Source: Bifidobacterium ruminantium DSM 6489 (GTDB lineage Bacteria > Actinomycetota > Actinomycetes > Actinomycetales > Bifidobacteriaceae). Taken from it: 64,000 nucleotides of DNA. The first letter of the stretch is position 1, and every line of letters starts with the position of its first letter. Location: contig NZ_JDTK01000012.1 in NCBI RefSeq assembly GCF_000770925.1, positions 23,610 through 87,609 on the forward strand, in the 5' to 3' direction. A model generated the notes under the pieces. The model was given only the letters and a program-made list of their open reading frames with translations, did not search any database and was not told where the DNA came from. A program made the position numbers and the translations under genes. This document shows, one piece after another, positions 25,589 through 36,159 of this stretch.

Positions 25589-26623
25589 GTGCCTGAGAAT
25601 GCGCTCGAAGACGCACGGTTCGATCATGTAAGCGAAACCGGCGAACTCATCTTTGTTTCAGGTGCCGGCAAATTCGCCGTCAAAGTCACTGAATCGCTTG
25701 AAAGAGCCATTTTGGAGGCGAAGCAGATTCGCTCCGAAGCCCAAGAGGAGCATCAGGCCCAAACCCCCTCAACTCTACCGATATCGCAGATTCAATCGCT
25801 GATCCGAGCCGGCGCGAGCCCGACACGCGTCGCGGAACGTTATGGACTGAGTGAAGCGCTCGTTCGGCGTTTCTCATCGGCGGTGGAGACCGAAAAGCAA
25901 TATGCGATCGAACAGTTCCTTGCCGTTCCCGCGCCGAAGGAAAGCCGGGTGCGGTCGCTTTCCGAGCTGATCGAGCGCACGTTCGCGGCCGCGCGGGTGC
26001 GTTTGGAAGACGTGAAATGGAAGGCCACCAGACGTGGATTGGAACCGTGGAAAATCAGCGCGCAATTCGAATCCTCCGGCCGGACCGTGTGCGCGGAATG
26101 GTCATGGAACATGCATGACAATGCGGTCGTCTGCCTTAATTCCGCGGCACGCAAGCTTATCGGCGAGCAGGACACGCCGGGGGAAGGACATGCCGAAAAG
26201 CATGTCGATCAAGGATTCCTCACTTCGTTGAATCTTCCTGGAGATTCCGCACGTTCCGCACGCATCGAGCAGACGGTGTCCGCATGGAATACACTGGAAC
26301 CGCCCACGACGGCGGACACGCCATCGGACGGCGGAAAAACCGTCTCGAATGTCCTCGATGCGTCCAATTCCAAGCCGAACAACGATGTGCCGTTGCCTGA
26401 TCGTCCGAAGACAGTGGCGAGCCTTCTGCCCACCGAGGCGAAGACCCCGCAAGCCACGGATGAAACCCAGGACGCGAAAACCGGAACCACGGAAGTGTCC
26501 GCGCCCATCACGCTCAAAACGGAGCAGACGCAGGATCCGCACAGCCAGAACACGACCAAGACGAGACGCCGTTCGGGACGTTCCGCGGTGCCGAGCTGGG
26601 ATGAGATCCTGTTCGGAGACTGA
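25589..26623 (+). CDS. sepH: Septation protein SepH (DUF3071)
   Basis: A 344-residue actinobacterial cell-division protein that in Streptomyces and mycobacteria binds FtsZ and stimulates filament assembly. The N-terminal ~190 residues form the conserved DUF3071 region with an HTH-like segment ('PTRVAERYGLSEALVRRF'). The rest is a long, polar, probably disordered tail rich in Thr/Ser/Pro, ending in a conserved-looking basic stretch and 'PSWDEILFGD'. The start is the GTG at 25589. It is divergent from the DUF4193-dut operon. Confidence 0.85.
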   Translation: MPENALEDARFDHVSETGELIFVSGAGKFAVKVTESLERAILEAKQIRSEAQEEHQAQTPSTLPISQIQSLIRAGASPTRVAERYGLSEALVRRFSSAVETEKQYAIEQFLAVPAPKESRVRSLSELIERTFAAARVRLEDVKWKATRRGLEPWKISAQFESSGRTVCAEWSWNMHDNAVVCLNSAARKLIGEQDTPGEGHAEKHVDQGFLTSLNLPGDSARSARIEQTVSAWNTLEPPTTADTPSDGGKTVSNVLDASNSKPNNDVPLPDRPKTVASLLPTEAKTPQATDETQDAKTGTTEVSAPITLKTEQTQDPHSQNTTKTRRRSGRSAVPSWDEILFGD

Positions 26624-26626
26624 CGA

Positions 26627-26666
26627 CACTCATTCGTAAGAACCCGCACTCATTCGTAAGAAGCCC
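26627..26666. repeat. Tandem 20-bp duplication after sepH
   Basis: Two head-to-tail copies of CACTCATTCGTAAGAACCCG (the second with one or two changes) between sepH and the convergent phosphodiesterase gene. Confidence 0.75.
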
Positions 26667-26712
26667 GCTTGAAGGAGACGAAGGTCTCGGCAAGCGTTTT
26701 CAGATGGGTGCT

Positions 26713-27939
26713 TCAGACGATGTCGATCAGACAGGGAATGTCCGATTCCAATCGGGTGAGCGAACCGTGGACGCTGGGCAGATGCATCGCCTTTTCCGTT
26801 TGCGTACGGGAATCGACGATGGTGGTGGCTCCGGCCGAGGACACAATCACGTCGCCGATCATCGGCTCCACGTATGAAGCCACCTGTCCGTAAACGCCTT
26901 CCTCGATGGCTTGCCGACGCGTGCGCACCTGCGCCCGCTCCCCCAACGTCTCACGCCATCTCGCGGCGATGTCCTCGGGTTTCTCATCGGCTTCGGCGTA
27001 AAGCATGACGCAACGCGGTTCGCCTCCCACCTTCGCCACTCCCCTCATCAGACGGGGGTCGGCTGCAATATCGACGCAGCATTCCGGGTCCGCGGTGATC
27101 ATCCCGTGGTCCGCCACGATGACCATGAGCGTGCCTTTGGGAAGATTGCGCCGTAAGAGACCCAACTGCGCATCGACACGTTCGAACGCGCCGATCCATT
27201 TGTCGGAGTCCCAACCGTAATTGTGTCCGATCTTATCGGTGTCGCGCAGGTACACGTACGTCAATCCCGGTGTCCATGCCGCATTGGCGGCTGTCATGAT
27301 GCGTCGGCGAGGATCGTCGTTGGAGATGTAATCGCTGCCGCGCAATGCCGCCTGTGTCAATGCGGAGAACGCGAATTTCGGCAAGCCTGAACTGGTGACG
27401 CGAACGCCTTGCGCCGTCAGTCGTTCGAAAATGGTCGGCTGGCGCTGCAATTCCATCGGCGCGGGGGCGTTTTTGAAGGATATGAGCTGACAAATCTCTC
27501 CAATGTCGGGATTGAGCTGCGTGTATCCGGTCATGCCGGTCAGTCCGGGGCAGGTGCCGGTACCGAAGGTGGACATGGCGGCCACCGTGGTGCTGGGCAT
27601 GCATGTGGCGATCGGACGCTGGTTGGCGCTGTCAGCCATCAGCGAGCGCAGATATGGCGCATGCCCCAATCTCATGTTGATGTTCCAATAACCGAGGCCA
27701 TCCACCAGAACCACGACCGCCGAACTCGCATCGGGCAGGCCAAGCGCCTCCTGCAGGTGTTTCGGGTCGGCGTGCACCGTCGTCGGTATGGGATGTCCGA
27801 TGGCACTGGAGATGGCTGGAAGCACTGAGGACAAGTGGAATGCTCCGCCGCGGGCGTTTCCATCGGGCGTATCGTCTCCGTATGACGCTGGTCTGGTCAT
27901 GGACAGCAGCTGGTCGGTATCGGGCACTTCAACACTCAT
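26713..27939 (-). CDS. Alkaline-phosphatase-fold phosphodiesterase/nucleotide pyrophosphatase
   Basis: A 408-residue member of the type I phosphodiesterase/nucleotide pyrophosphatase family. Metal-site motifs are 'VVLVDGLGYWN' at the N-terminus, the nucleophile Thr region 'CMPSTTVAAMSTFGTG', 'YVYLRDTDKIGH' and 'VIVADHGMI'. There is no signal peptide, so it is probably cytosolic. The substrate is unknown. The start is ATG 27939 (MSVEVPDTDQ), with GGA six bases upstream. It is divergent from parC. Confidence 0.85.
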   Translation of the reverse strand: MSVEVPDTDQLLSMTRPASYGDDTPDGNARGGAFHLSSVLPAISSAIGHPIPTTVHADPKHLQEALGLPDASSAVVVLVDGLGYWNINMRLGHAPYLRSLMADSANQRPIATCMPSTTVAAMSTFGTGTCPGLTGMTGYTQLNPDIGEICQLISFKNAPAPMELQRQPTIFERLTAQGVRVTSSGLPKFAFSALTQAALRGSDYISNDDPRRRIMTAANAAWTPGLTYVYLRDTDKIGHNYGWDSDKWIGAFERVDAQLGLLRRNLPKGTLMVIVADHGMITADPECCVDIAADPRLMRGVAKVGGEPRCVMLYAEADEKPEDIAARWRETLGERAQVRTRRQAIEEGVYGQVASYVEPMIGDVIVSSAGATTIVDSRTQTEKAMHLPSVHGSLTRLESDIPCLIDIV

Positions 27940-28024
27940 GGTTTCCATTCAAGCACCGCGGCAGTACCAGCTGGTAACATTGCTAGGTTGATTACCATAA
28001 ACTTTCCGTGAGGAGAATCACCGC

Positions 28025-30697
28025 ATGGTGTCGCACCGCAAACCGGCAAAACCAGCCTTCGACCCGCGTACGGTCAAGGAGAACATCGTCGAAACGCCGC
28101 TGAACGAGGAGATGAGCAAATCGTTCCTCGAATACGCGTATTCGGTGATTTACGCCCGAGCGCTGCCTGATGCCAGGGATGGTCTGAAGCCGGTGCAACG
28201 GCGCATCATCTATCAGATGGGTCAGATGAATCTCAATCCGGATCGTCCGTATATGAAGTCGGCCCGCGTGGTGGGCGAAGTGATGGGCAAGCTCCATCCT
28301 CACGGCGATTCCGCGATCTACGAGGCGATGGTGCGTTTGGCGCAGCCATTCGCCATGCGTCTGCCGTTGGTGGATGGCCATGGCAATTTCGGTTCCCTTG
28401 ATGATGGTCCGGCGGCCTCGCGTTATACCGAGGCGCGCATGGCTCCGGCCGCGTTGGGTATGAACGCGGATATTGCTGAGGATACGGTCGATTTCACGCC
28501 GAATTACGATAACAAGCTCAAGGAGCCGACCGTTCTACCCGCGGCGATTCCGAACCTGTTGGTCAATGGCGGTTCCGGTATAGCCGTCGGCATGGCCACG
28601 AACATGGCCACGCACAATCTTGGTGAGGTGGTGGCCGCGGCCAAGCATCTCATGCGTCATCCCGACGCGACTTTGGAGGAGCTGATGCGCTACGTGCCGG
28701 GTCCGGATTGGCCGGGTGGCGGCGTGATTGTGGGCCGCAAGGGCATTCGCGAGGCGTATGAGACCGGCCGTGGCGCGTTGACCACGAGGTCGGTCACGCA
28801 TATTGAGAATGTGACGGCGCGCAAGAAGGCGATCGTGGTGACGGAGCTTCCGTTCATGGTTGGTCCGGAACGTGTGCTGGAACGTATTTCCGAAGGCGTG
28901 AAGAACCGCAAGCTGGAGGGTATTTCCGGCGCCATCGATCTGACCGACCGTCATAACGGCACCCGTCTGGTCATCGAGGTCAAGACCGGTTTCGACCCGA
29001 ATGCCGTGTTGGTCCAGCTGTTCAAGCACACGCCGTTGCAGGACAATTTCACCATCAACAACGTGGCGTTGGTCAATGGGCGTCCGCACACCATGGGTCT
29101 CAAGGAGATGCTTCAGGTGTGGGTGGATCACCGCCGCACGGTGATTCGCCGCCGCAGCGAATTCCGCAGGAAAAAAGCGCTGGAGCGTCTGCATCTGGTG
29201 GAGGGTCTGCTGCTGGCCATGGTGGACATCGACGAGGTCATTCAAGTGATTCGTTCCTCCGATGACGCCGAGGCCGCGAAAACGAAGCTCATCGCCGTAT
29301 TCGATCTGGATGAGATCCAGGCGCAGTACATCCTCGATCTGCGTCTGCGTCGTCTGACCAAGATGAGCCGCATTGAGTTGGAGGCTGAGCGCGACGATCT
29401 GAAAAACCGCATCGAAGAGCTCGAGCGAATCCTCGCCTCCGATGAGGCGCTTGACGGCGTGGTCATCGACGAGATGGATGATGCAGTGGCCAAATACGGC
29501 ACTCCACGCCGTACCGTGCTGCTGGATGAGGATGCCGAAGGCAATCTGACTCCGGTGGTGGCGCATGGCGATGATGGCGTTTCCGCGAATGCGATGGCTG
29601 CGGCGCGCACGGCGGCCACTGTATCCTCCACTGCGGCGGATGTGGCCGCGGCCGCGAAGGCTGCGAGGAAGGCCGGCGAGGACAATGCCACCGCCGCGGC
29701 TCTGCAGATTGACGATGAGCCTTGCGCGGTGATGCTGTCCGCCACCGGTCTGATAGCGCGGACTTCCGTGGATGCGGTGGAACGTTGGGAGAACCGTTCC
29801 ATTTCCACCGGCCGCGCCAAGGACGACCAAATCGTTTCGATGTTCCGCACTTCCACGCGTTCCTCGTATGGTCTGATCACGTCCGCGGGCCGTCTGGTGT
29901 TGGCCCATGTGGTCGAGCTGCCGAAGGTTTCCTCCGAGGGGACGGTCAGAGTCACTGGCGGTGTGAAGGCGGAGGAGCTGCTGGGCATGACGGAGAACAC
30001 CGACCCTGTCCGTGGGGAACGGGTCATCGCTGCGATAGCCATGCCGTCTTCGGATGAAGGCCAGCCCACTCCCCTAGCGTTGGGCACACGCAATGGTGTG
30101 GTCAAGCGTTGGAACCGCGAGTCGCCAACCACCATGGATTCGTGGAGCGTCATCGATTTGAAGGATGGAGACTCGGTGCTCGCCGCGGCCGAGGCGAATG
30201 ACAACGACCGGTTGGTCTTCGTGTCCACTGATTCCTCCCTGCTGACGTTCGAGGCGAAGAACGTGCGTCCGCAGGGCCGCACCGCCGGAGGCATGGCCGG
30301 CATCCGATTGGCGGAAGGCTGCACGGTGGCCGCTTTCGCGGTCGTTCCGGCGGATAAGGTGTCTTGGAACTACGAGGAGGGCGAGAACGGCCTGTTCTCC
30401 GCTTCCGGAGCCGTGGTATTGACTGTTGCCGGCGATTCCAAGGCGCTGCCGGGCACGGAGAACGGTTCGGCGAAAGTCACTCCGTTGGAAATGTATCCGA
30501 CGAAGGGACGTGGTACTGGCGGTGTCCGCTCGCAGCGGTTCCTCAAGGGGCAGGACACGCTGATTCTCGCGTTTGTGGGCGCATATCCGGTTCATGCCTC
30601 GACCAGTGGCGGAACCGACGTGGAGCTGCCGAAGCCCGATATGCGTCGTGATGGTTCCGGAACCGAATTGTCCGCTCCGATCGCGGTAGCCGGCTGA
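28025..30697 (+). CDS. parC: DNA topoisomerase IV subunit A
   Basis: Type IIA topoisomerase breakage-reunion subunit, 890 residues. The winged-helix quinolone region '[17 protein letters not shown]' has the serine and glutamate of the susceptible form. The catalytic tyrosine lies in '[11 protein letters not shown]'. A coiled-coil tower follows, then an Ala-rich linker around residues 515-560 ('[20 protein letters not shown]' region) that is not part of the standard fold, then the beta-pinwheel C-terminal domain. I call it ParC rather than GyrA because the window also holds a ParE-like subunit and no gyrA signature box is obvious. The distance between the two subunits (~8 kb) is unusual compared with operonic parEC. 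Confidence 0.88.
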   Translation: MVSHRKPAKPAFDPRTVKENIVETPLNEEMSKSFLEYAYSVIYARALPDARDGLKPVQRRIIYQMGQMNLNPDRPYMKSARVVGEVMGKLHPHGDSAIYEAMVRLAQPFAMRLPLVDGHGNFGSLDDGPAASRYTEARMAPAALGMNADIAEDTVDFTPNYDNKLKEPTVLPAAIPNLLVNGGSGIAVGMATNMATHNLGEVVAAAKHLMRHPDATLEELMRYVPGPDWPGGGVIVGRKGIREAYETGRGALTTRSVTHIENVTARKKAIVVTELPFMVGPERVLERISEGVKNRKLEGISGAIDLTDRHNGTRLVIEVKTGFDPNAVLVQLFKHTPLQDNFTINNVALVNGRPHTMGLKEMLQVWVDHRRTVIRRRSEFRRKKALERLHLVEGLLLAMVDIDEVIQVIRSSDDAEAAKTKLIAVFDLDEIQAQYILDLRLRRLTKMSRIELEAERDDLKNRIEELERILASDEALDGVVIDEMDDAVAKYGTPRRTVLLDEDAEGNLTPVVAHGDDGVSANAMAAARTAATVSSTAADVAAAAKAARKAGEDNATAAALQIDDEPCAVMLSATGLIARTSVDAVERWENRSISTGRAKDDQIVSMFRTSTRSSYGLITSAGRLVLAHVVELPKVSSEGTVRVTGGVKAEELLGMTENTDPVRGERVIAAIAMPSSDEGQPTPLALGTRNGVVKRWNRESPTTMDSWSVIDLKDGDSVLAAAEANDNDRLVFVSTDSSLLTFEAKNVRPQGRTAGGMAGIRLAEGCTVAAFAVVPADKVSWNYEEGENGLFSASGAVVLTVAGDSKALPGTENGSAKVTPLEMYPTKGRGTGGVRSQRFLKGQDTLILAFVGAYPVHASTSGGTDVELPKPDMRRDGSGTELSAPIAVAG

Positions 30698-30723
30698 GGC
30701 GGACCTCTGATTCCCGAGAATCG

Positions 30724-30770
30724 CGGGGTGTCGTGCATCAGTATGAATCGGTGCGCGATACCCCGTTTTT
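30724..30770 (+). terminator. Intrinsic terminator of parC
   Basis: CGGGGTGTCG (30724-30733) pairs with CGATACCCCG (30756-30765, one G-T pair) and is followed by TTTTT. Confidence 0.8.
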
Positions 30771-30793
30771 GCGTCAATACGTATGAATGACGT

Positions 30794-33700
30794 TCAGCGG
30801 TATAGCTTCATGCCTTGCGGACTGTCGGCGAATCCCGCGGCGCGTAGCAGACGCCGTGCATCGTTGCGCGCGTTCAATGATTCGCCGTTCATTTCGGCGA
30901 ATCTGACGCTGCCGCTGGGAAGCCGTTGCAGTGTATAGGCAAGTTCCGCGCAGGCGGATCGCAATGTCGGCTCATCATCGGTGAAACTGGCGATCTTATG
31001 GCTTTTCGGCATGGCGAACATGACCGGGGCGCCTTTGGCGAGCACGATGATTGAACCGGCTCTTCGCGCCGGTTTGAGATGCTCCTGTTGCGGCCATGCG
31101 ATCGCGGCTCCCGTCAGGACGGCCGGATCGGTCACGTCGAGCGCCACGCAGGACAGGCCGCGCGATGCGTGCTCGTCGCGTAAGACGTCGACAGTGTTGC
31201 GACTGGCGAATTGGGCTGCGCCGAAGCCTTTGACGAACATGCCTCTGACCAGGAGCCCATGTTCCTCCATGCGTTTGAGCACCGGATACAATCCGGAGAA
31301 TCCTCCGGGAATCCGTTCCTTGTCCACCAGGGGGGATGCGAGCACGCCGTATCGGTCCAGAAGCGATTCGACAAGTTCGATCTCATATTCCTCGACGCCT
31401 GACGGGCGCGTCGAATCGTCGGAGCCGACCGTGCCGTCCGGGTTGACCGCAGACCATAGTCCGCCAAGCGTTGCGGGAATCGAAGGACGCATCCGCACGC
31501 GTCTGCGGGCGGACATGCGAGGAGCCCGAACCGTGCCATGCCTGTGGGACAGCGAGCGGACGGGCATGAACGAACTGTTCGTTATCCTGCCCTGCCATAT
31601 CAGGAACCATAACGCCTCTTCGAACCGTTCCTCGTTCCACGAGGGATACATGATCTCCCCTGTTTCGGCATTCACCTGAATCTCGGCATGGTTCTTCCAT
31701 AGGGTTTTCGCCATAGAGGAAAGCTGCCGAGCGGGGAAGGCTCCGCCACCGTTCAGAACGGCGAGCACGGCTTCCGGAACGGTCATGGCATCGGTGTCGG
31801 ACGACTCGTTCTGTTCAGAACCGTCCGGCACATCCAGCAAACGTGAATCGGCGGGATGAAACGCGATGGAACCGGCGTCCTTGCCATTGGAACCATTGAA
31901 TTTGGAGCCGACCCATACCACTTCTCCGGATGCGAGCAGTTCGTCGAGCATGCCCGGCTCGTAATCGCGGACCCGTGCCGGGAACACCGAAGATTCCCAT
32001 ACGTCGGCGTTGAGGGGCACGCCTTCAAGCTGTTCGATGACGCGCAGCAGACCGTCGACGCCTTCATATCGGGCGCCACCCACCGGTCCGACACCCTGGC
32101 GATCCAACAGGAACGCCTGGTATGCCGCCTGGTCGACCGGTTTGACGGCCCGGCGGGCTTTGGCGAGGGATAGCGATCGGATACGGCGGAGCACCTCGAT
32201 GTGGAGCCACTGGTCGGTGGTCTGGTCCGGATCGGAGAAACGTCCTTTGAGCAATGTCCCTTTGGCGTTCAGCTCGTCCAGGGCATGAACCGCCCGCGCC
32301 GCGTCGATCCGGAGCTGTGCGATCATCTGGTCCGCGGTGAACGGTCCATGCGTTTTGGCGTATCTTGTGACTCGGCCCGTGACATCGTCCTCATCCAGAT
32401 CGTTCCAGAACGTTCGTCCGGCCAGATCCTTCTCAACCTGCGCGATGGCGTCCGGGTCCAACAGCGAAGCCATGTCGGCGGCGCCCAGCAGTCGCTCCAA
32501 TACTTCCGGATCCATGGACAGCAGCTGCGTACTGCGTTCGGCTTGGGGAACGTCGTACTGGTACATCACCGATCCGACGAATCCGAACAGCAGCTGTTCC
32601 GCGAATGGTGACGGCGTCCGCGTGGCCGTTTCGGACAAATCGATGACGCCATCATTCAATCCTGCCATCACCTGGCGCAGTGCAGGCAGATCGTATACGT
32701 CCTGCAGGCATTCGCGTGCGGTTTCCAGCAGGAGTGGGAAATTCCTGCAGGTGCGTGCCGCGTTGAGCAATTGCGCGGCTTTCAAACGCTGCTGCCATAA
32801 CGGCACGCGTTTGCCGGGTCTGGTGCGCGGTAGGAACAACGATCGTGCGGCGCATTCGCGGAATCGCGCCATGTATAGCACGCTTTCGCCAATCTGTGTT
32901 TCCACGATGTGCTGCAGCTCGTCGCAGTCGAACAATATCAGGTCACGCGCCCGCATGTCGGCGTATCCGTCCGGCAGACGCAGGATGATGCCGTCGTCGG
33001 CCGCATGCACCTGTCCGTCGAAGCCGTAACGTTGCTTCAGACGTGTGGTGATGGCCATGGCCCACGGCTCGTGCACGCGTCTGCCGAACGGGGAATGCAC
33101 GATGATGCGCCAGTCGCCGTCGTCCTCCCGGCTGCGTTCCACGACGAGCTCACGATCGTTGGGCACGATGCCGGCCGATTCGCGCTGTTCGGCCAGCAAT
33201 GCGACCAAGTTGCCGATGGCGTTGTCGTCGAGTCCGTCATCCCGCAGCCGCCGCTCCGCCGATGCGGTGAATTTCGGTTTGCCGGCCGATTCACCCGTTC
33301 CAGCGGACAGTTCACGGCTTAGTTCGCGGACGAGGCGTCCTTCCGTCATGCCGAAATGATAGTCGCGCCCGTCCTGGTCGCCATGCCAGAACGGTAGTCG
33401 AGCCGTGCGTCCGGGGGCCGGCAGCACCACGACGCGGTCGTGGGTGATTTCCTGGATCTGCCATGTCGAAGTGCCCAAGGTGATGACGTCCCCGACCCGG
33501 GATTCGTAAACCATCTCCTCGTCCAGCTCCCCCACTTTGCGCGGCCCCGGACCGGAGCCTTCTTCGGGGAGCACGACGGTGTACATGCCGCGGTCGGGAA
33601 TGGTGCCGCCGCTGGTGACGGCGAGACGCGCTGCGCCGGGTCTGGCGGTGATGAGCCCCGATTCCTCGTCGCATTGCAGAGGAGGGCGGAATGCGGAGAA

Positions 33701-35266
33701 GTCTTCGCTGTTGTAGGCGCCGGTCATCATGCCCATGGTGGCGTCGAACATGGAACGTTCAAGATTGCGGAATGGCGCGGATCTGCGTACCACGGCATAC
33801 CATTCGTCCGGTTTGAGGTCGTGCATCGCCGCGGCAGCGACCGTCTGCTGGGCGAGCACGTCCAATGGATTGCTGATGATGCGCAATGGTTCGAGGTCTC
33901 CCGACCGCATGCTTTCGACGCTGGCCACCATGCCGATGATCTGCTGGCGCGTGACCGGGTAGAACAACGCGTGCGACACTCCCCCGACCTTGTGGTCGGC
34001 GCGTCCGACGCGCTGCAGGCCCGATGACACCGACAGCGGAGGGGCGATCTGGATGACCAGGTCCACCGATCCCATATCGATGCCGAGTTCGAGACTGGAT
34101 GTGGCCACCACGCAACGCAATTGTCCGCGTTTGAGCTGCTCCTCGACCTGCTTGCGGCGATCCTTGGAGACCGAACCATGGTGGGCCATGGCGATCGCGT
34201 CGGCATCCTCATGCGACTCGACCAGCATGGTGGTGGAGCCGACCACGGAATCGTAGTGTCTGGCGAAATGCTCGCGCCCCTCGGGCGAGCCCATGTCCTG
34301 GTATTGGGGAATGGAACCGTCACGGGATTGCGTATAGAGGTCGTTGAGCCGTGCGGTGAGCTTTTCGGCAAGTCCTCTCGAGTTGACGAACACAAGGGTG
34401 GTGCGGTGGGCAAGCACCTCATCGAGCACGCTGCGCTCGATGGCCGGCCATACCGATCCTCCGGTGGCGCTGGTGTCGAGCATGTCGGCGAGCGGCTCTA
34501 CGACCTTGATTTCCATATCCGGACGGGATTGCGGACGCACGATGCGCACCGGTTTTGAACCACCGAGGAAACGGGCCACTTCCTCCACAGGATTGACGGT
34601 GGCCGACAGTCCTATGCGTTGCGCAGGCTTTTCGGTCAGCTCGTCAAGCCGTTCAAGGCTGAGCGCCAGATGCGCGCCGCGCTTGGTTCCCGCCACGGCA
34701 TGGATTTCGTCCACGATGACGGTTTCGACGGTGGAGAGTATCCGGCGTGCCTGGGAGGTGAGCATCAGGAACAACGATTCGGGTGTGGTGACGAGGATGT
34801 CCGGCGGATGGCTGACGATTCGGCGACGCTCCTGTGGCGTGGTGTCTCCGCTGCGCATGGCCACGCTGACATTCGGAGCGGGGATTCCCATCGTCTCGCA
34901 CTGTTTGGAGATGCCGTCCAATGGAGCCTGCAGGTTTTTCGCGACATCCGCGCCCAGCGCCTTCAGGGGCGAGACGTACAGCACTTTGACACCATCGGCC
35001 GGCTTGCCGCTTTTGGATGATTGGGCTGGCTGGCGTTCTTTTCCGGACATCAGCCGGTCGATTGCGGAAAGGAACGCGCACAGCGTTTTGCCCGAGCCGG
35101 TGGGAGCCACCACCAGAACGTTCTCACCGGCTTGGATGGCGGGCCAGGCCTGCCGCTGCGCTTCGGTCGGATGGTCGAACGCATGCCTGAACCACGTTCT
35201 GGTCGCTTCGGAAAACAAGTCCAAACATTCGTACATACGTTCGATTATGGCATCGCCTTCAGACAT
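30794..35266 (-). CDS. lhr: Lhr-family giant DEAD/DEAH-box helicase
   Basis: An SF2 helicase of about 1490 residues implicated in DNA repair in actinobacteria. N-terminal motifs: Q-like 'PTEAQRQAWPAI', I 'APTGSGKTLCAF', Ia 'YVSPLKALG', II 'VDEIHAV', III 'GLSATV'. The second RecA domain carries 'SLELGIDMG' and 'QRVGRADHKVGG'. A winged helix, the Lhr core and a long C-terminal half follow, as in the ~1500-residue Lhr of Mycobacterium. The start is uncertain (ATG 35266, or TTG 35278 inside the upstream XRE gene, or ATG 35233). It overlaps or abuts that gene, so it is probably transcribed with it. Confidence 0.92.
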   Translation of the reverse strand: MSEGDAIIERMYECLDLFSEATRTWFRHAFDHPTEAQRQAWPAIQAGENVLVVAPTGSGKTLCAFLSAIDRLMSGKERQPAQSSKSGKPADGVKVLYVSPLKALGADVAKNLQAPLDGISKQCETMGIPAPNVSVAMRSGDTTPQERRRIVSHPPDILVTTPESLFLMLTSQARRILSTVETVIVDEIHAVAGTKRGAHLALSLERLDELTEKPAQRIGLSATVNPVEEVARFLGGSKPVRIVRPQSRPDMEIKVVEPLADMLDTSATGGSVWPAIERSVLDEVLAHRTTLVFVNSRGLAEKLTARLNDLYTQSRDGSIPQYQDMGSPEGREHFARHYDSVVGSTTMLVESHEDADAIAMAHHGSVSKDRRKQVEEQLKRGQLRCVVATSSLELGIDMGSVDLVIQIAPPLSVSSGLQRVGRADHKVGGVSHALFYPVTRQQIIGMVASVESMRSGDLEPLRIISNPLDVLAQQTVAAAAMHDLKPDEWYAVVRRSAPFRNLERSMFDATMGMMTGAYNSEDFSAFRPPLQCDEESGLITARPGAARLAVTSGGTIPDRGMYTVVLPEEGSGPGPRKVGELDEEMVYESRVGDVITLGTSTWQIQEITHDRVVVLPAPGRTARLPFWHGDQDGRDYHFGMTEGRLVRELSRELSAGTGESAGKPKFTASAERRLRDDGLDDNAIGNLVALLAEQRESAGIVPNDRELVVERSREDDGDWRIIVHSPFGRRVHEPWAMAITTRLKQRYGFDGQVHAADDGIILRLPDGYADMRARDLILFDCDELQHIVETQIGESVLYMARFRECAARSLFLPRTRPGKRVPLWQQRLKAAQLLNAARTCRNFPLLLETARECLQDVYDLPALRQVMAGLNDGVIDLSETATRTPSPFAEQLLFGFVGSVMYQYDVPQAERSTQLLSMDPEVLERLLGAADMASLLDPDAIAQVEKDLAGRTFWNDLDEDDVTGRVTRYAKTHGPFTADQMIAQLRIDAARAVHALDELNAKGTLLKGRFSDPDQTTDQWLHIEVLRRIRSLSLAKARRAVKPVDQAAYQAFLLDRQGVGPVGGARYEGVDGLLRVIEQLEGVPLNADVWESSVFPARVRDYEPGMLDELLASGEVVWVGSKFNGSNGKDAGSIAFHPADSRLLDVPDGSEQNESSDTDAMTVPEAVLAVLNGGGAFPARQLSSMAKTLWKNHAEIQVNAETGEIMYPSWNEERFEEALWFLIWQGRITNSSFMPVRSLSHRHGTVRAPRMSARRRVRMRPSIPATLGGLWSAVNPDGTVGSDDSTRPSGVEEYEIELVESLLDRYGVLASPLVDKERIPGGFSGLYPVLKRMEEHGLLVRGMFVKGFGAAQFASRNTVDVLRDEHASRGLSCVALDVTDPAVLTGAAIAWPQQEHLKPARRAGSIIVLAKGAPVMFAMPKSHKIASFTDDEPTLRSACAELAYTLQRLPSGSVRFAEMNGESLNARNDARRLLRAAGFADSPQGMKLYR

Positions 35267-35274
35267 GCCAACCG

Positions 35275-35487
35275 TCAATCGGCGTCATCAACCCATTCGA
35301 GCACATCGCCGGGCTGACAGTCAAGCACGGAGCATATCGCGTCAAGCGTGGAGAAACGGATCGCCTTGGCACGGCCGTTCTTCAGCACCGACACATTGGC
35401 GGGCGTGATGCCAATCGCATCGGCCAACTCATTCACGCCCATCTTGCGTTTAGCCAGCATCACATCGAGATTCACACGGATCGCCAT
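35275..35487 (-). CDS. Small XRE/Cro-type HTH regulator
   Basis: A 70-residue DNA-binding protein that is essentially one HTH domain: 'LAKRKMGVNELADAIGITPANVSVLKNGRA', followed by the usual 'FSTLDAICSVLDCQPGDVLEW'. It starts one base after the DUF2975 stop. DUF2975 membrane protein plus small XRE regulator is a recurring pair in Gram-positives. It probably represses the divergent promoter region, which carries two related palindromes. Confidence 0.88.
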   Translation of the reverse strand: MAIRVNLDVMLAKRKMGVNELADAIGITPANVSVLKNGRAKAIRFSTLDAICSVLDCQPGDVLEWVDDAD

Positions 35488-35488
35488 G

Positions 35489-36040
35489 TCAGATCACCGC
35501 CGACAGTTCATCGCGCTGTTCGATGGCCTGCCGCAGCAGCGAGCGCATCACCAGCATGAGCAGCATGAACGCCGCTATGAGCAGCAGAGCCACCAGACCG
35601 CCACCCACGACCGCGAAACGGACCAGATCGGTTTCCAGCCCAAGCAGCTTCGACAGGAACAGGGATGGCGACAGCCAGGCCTGGGAAAGCATCGCCAGGA
35701 CGACCAGAACACCTTCCACCCCGGCGCATCCGAGTATGCCGTCGACCAGACGGACGGCTTTTCCGGAGAACACGTCACGTCGACGAGCCAATGTCAGCAG
35801 TCTCCACAACGGCACCAAAGCCGCCTCGAAACAGGCCACCATCAGCACGAATCCGATCACGTAGAGCCAATGCGCCACATCCGCGTGTATGCAATCGATG
35901 GAGACGACCACGCCCGCCACGAGCGCGCCGACCTGTAGAGCCAGCCCGCACAGCGCGAACAGCACGACCAGCACCCGCAACGCCACAATCACCGCCGATC
36001 CTCGTTCCGGATCGTCCATCGAATCATTCCGCGCACACAT
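35489..36040 (-). CDS. DUF2975 membrane protein
   Basis: A 183-residue integral membrane protein with four hydrophobic segments (about 18-42, 55-78, 100-125, 140-165). It has the DUF2975 layout 'LRVLVVLFALCGLALQVGAL ... LVDGILGCAGVEGVLVVLAML'. The ATG at 36040 has GGAGGTCTC upstream. It is likely the membrane partner of the XRE regulator next to it. The pair may sense an envelope or metabolic signal, but that is inference. Confidence 0.8.
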   Translation of the reverse strand: MCARNDSMDDPERGSAVIVALRVLVVLFALCGLALQVGALVAGVVVSIDCIHADVAHWLYVIGFVLMVACFEAALVPLWRLLTLARRRDVFSGKAVRLVDGILGCAGVEGVLVVLAMLSQAWLSPSLFLSKLLGLETDLVRFAVVGGGLVALLLIAAFMLLMLVMRSLLRQAIEQRDELSAVI

Positions 36041-36074
36041 GTGAGACCTCCTTCATAGATAAAACGCAATTCAC

Positions 36075-36102
36075 GAAAAACGATAATAACCTATCGTTTT
36101 TC
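36075..36102. promoter_or_regulatory. Operator palindrome 1 (DUF2975/XRE versus DUF4173)
   Basis: GAAAAACGATA-N6-TATCGTTTTTC, perfect 11-bp arms (36075-36085 with 36092-36102), 35 bp upstream of the DUF2975 start. Confidence 0.65.
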
Positions 36103-36142
36103 AATATGCAAATTCCGTGAAAAAATAAATTTCGATATGTTT

Positions 36143-36159
36143 CTATCGTTTTTCGATAG
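36143..36159. promoter_or_regulatory. Operator palindrome 2, same half-site
   Basis: CTATCG-TTTTT-CGATAG, 48 bp before the DUF4173 start. It shares the TATCGTTTTT element with palindrome 1 but in a different spacing. One more half-site (ACGATAG) lies at 36169-36175. Confidence 0.6.

Noticed and set aside
28535..29908. Minus-strand open frame opposite parC
   Set aside because: Shadow: Arg/His/Gln-rich composition, no ribosome site, and parC is unmistakable on the other strand.
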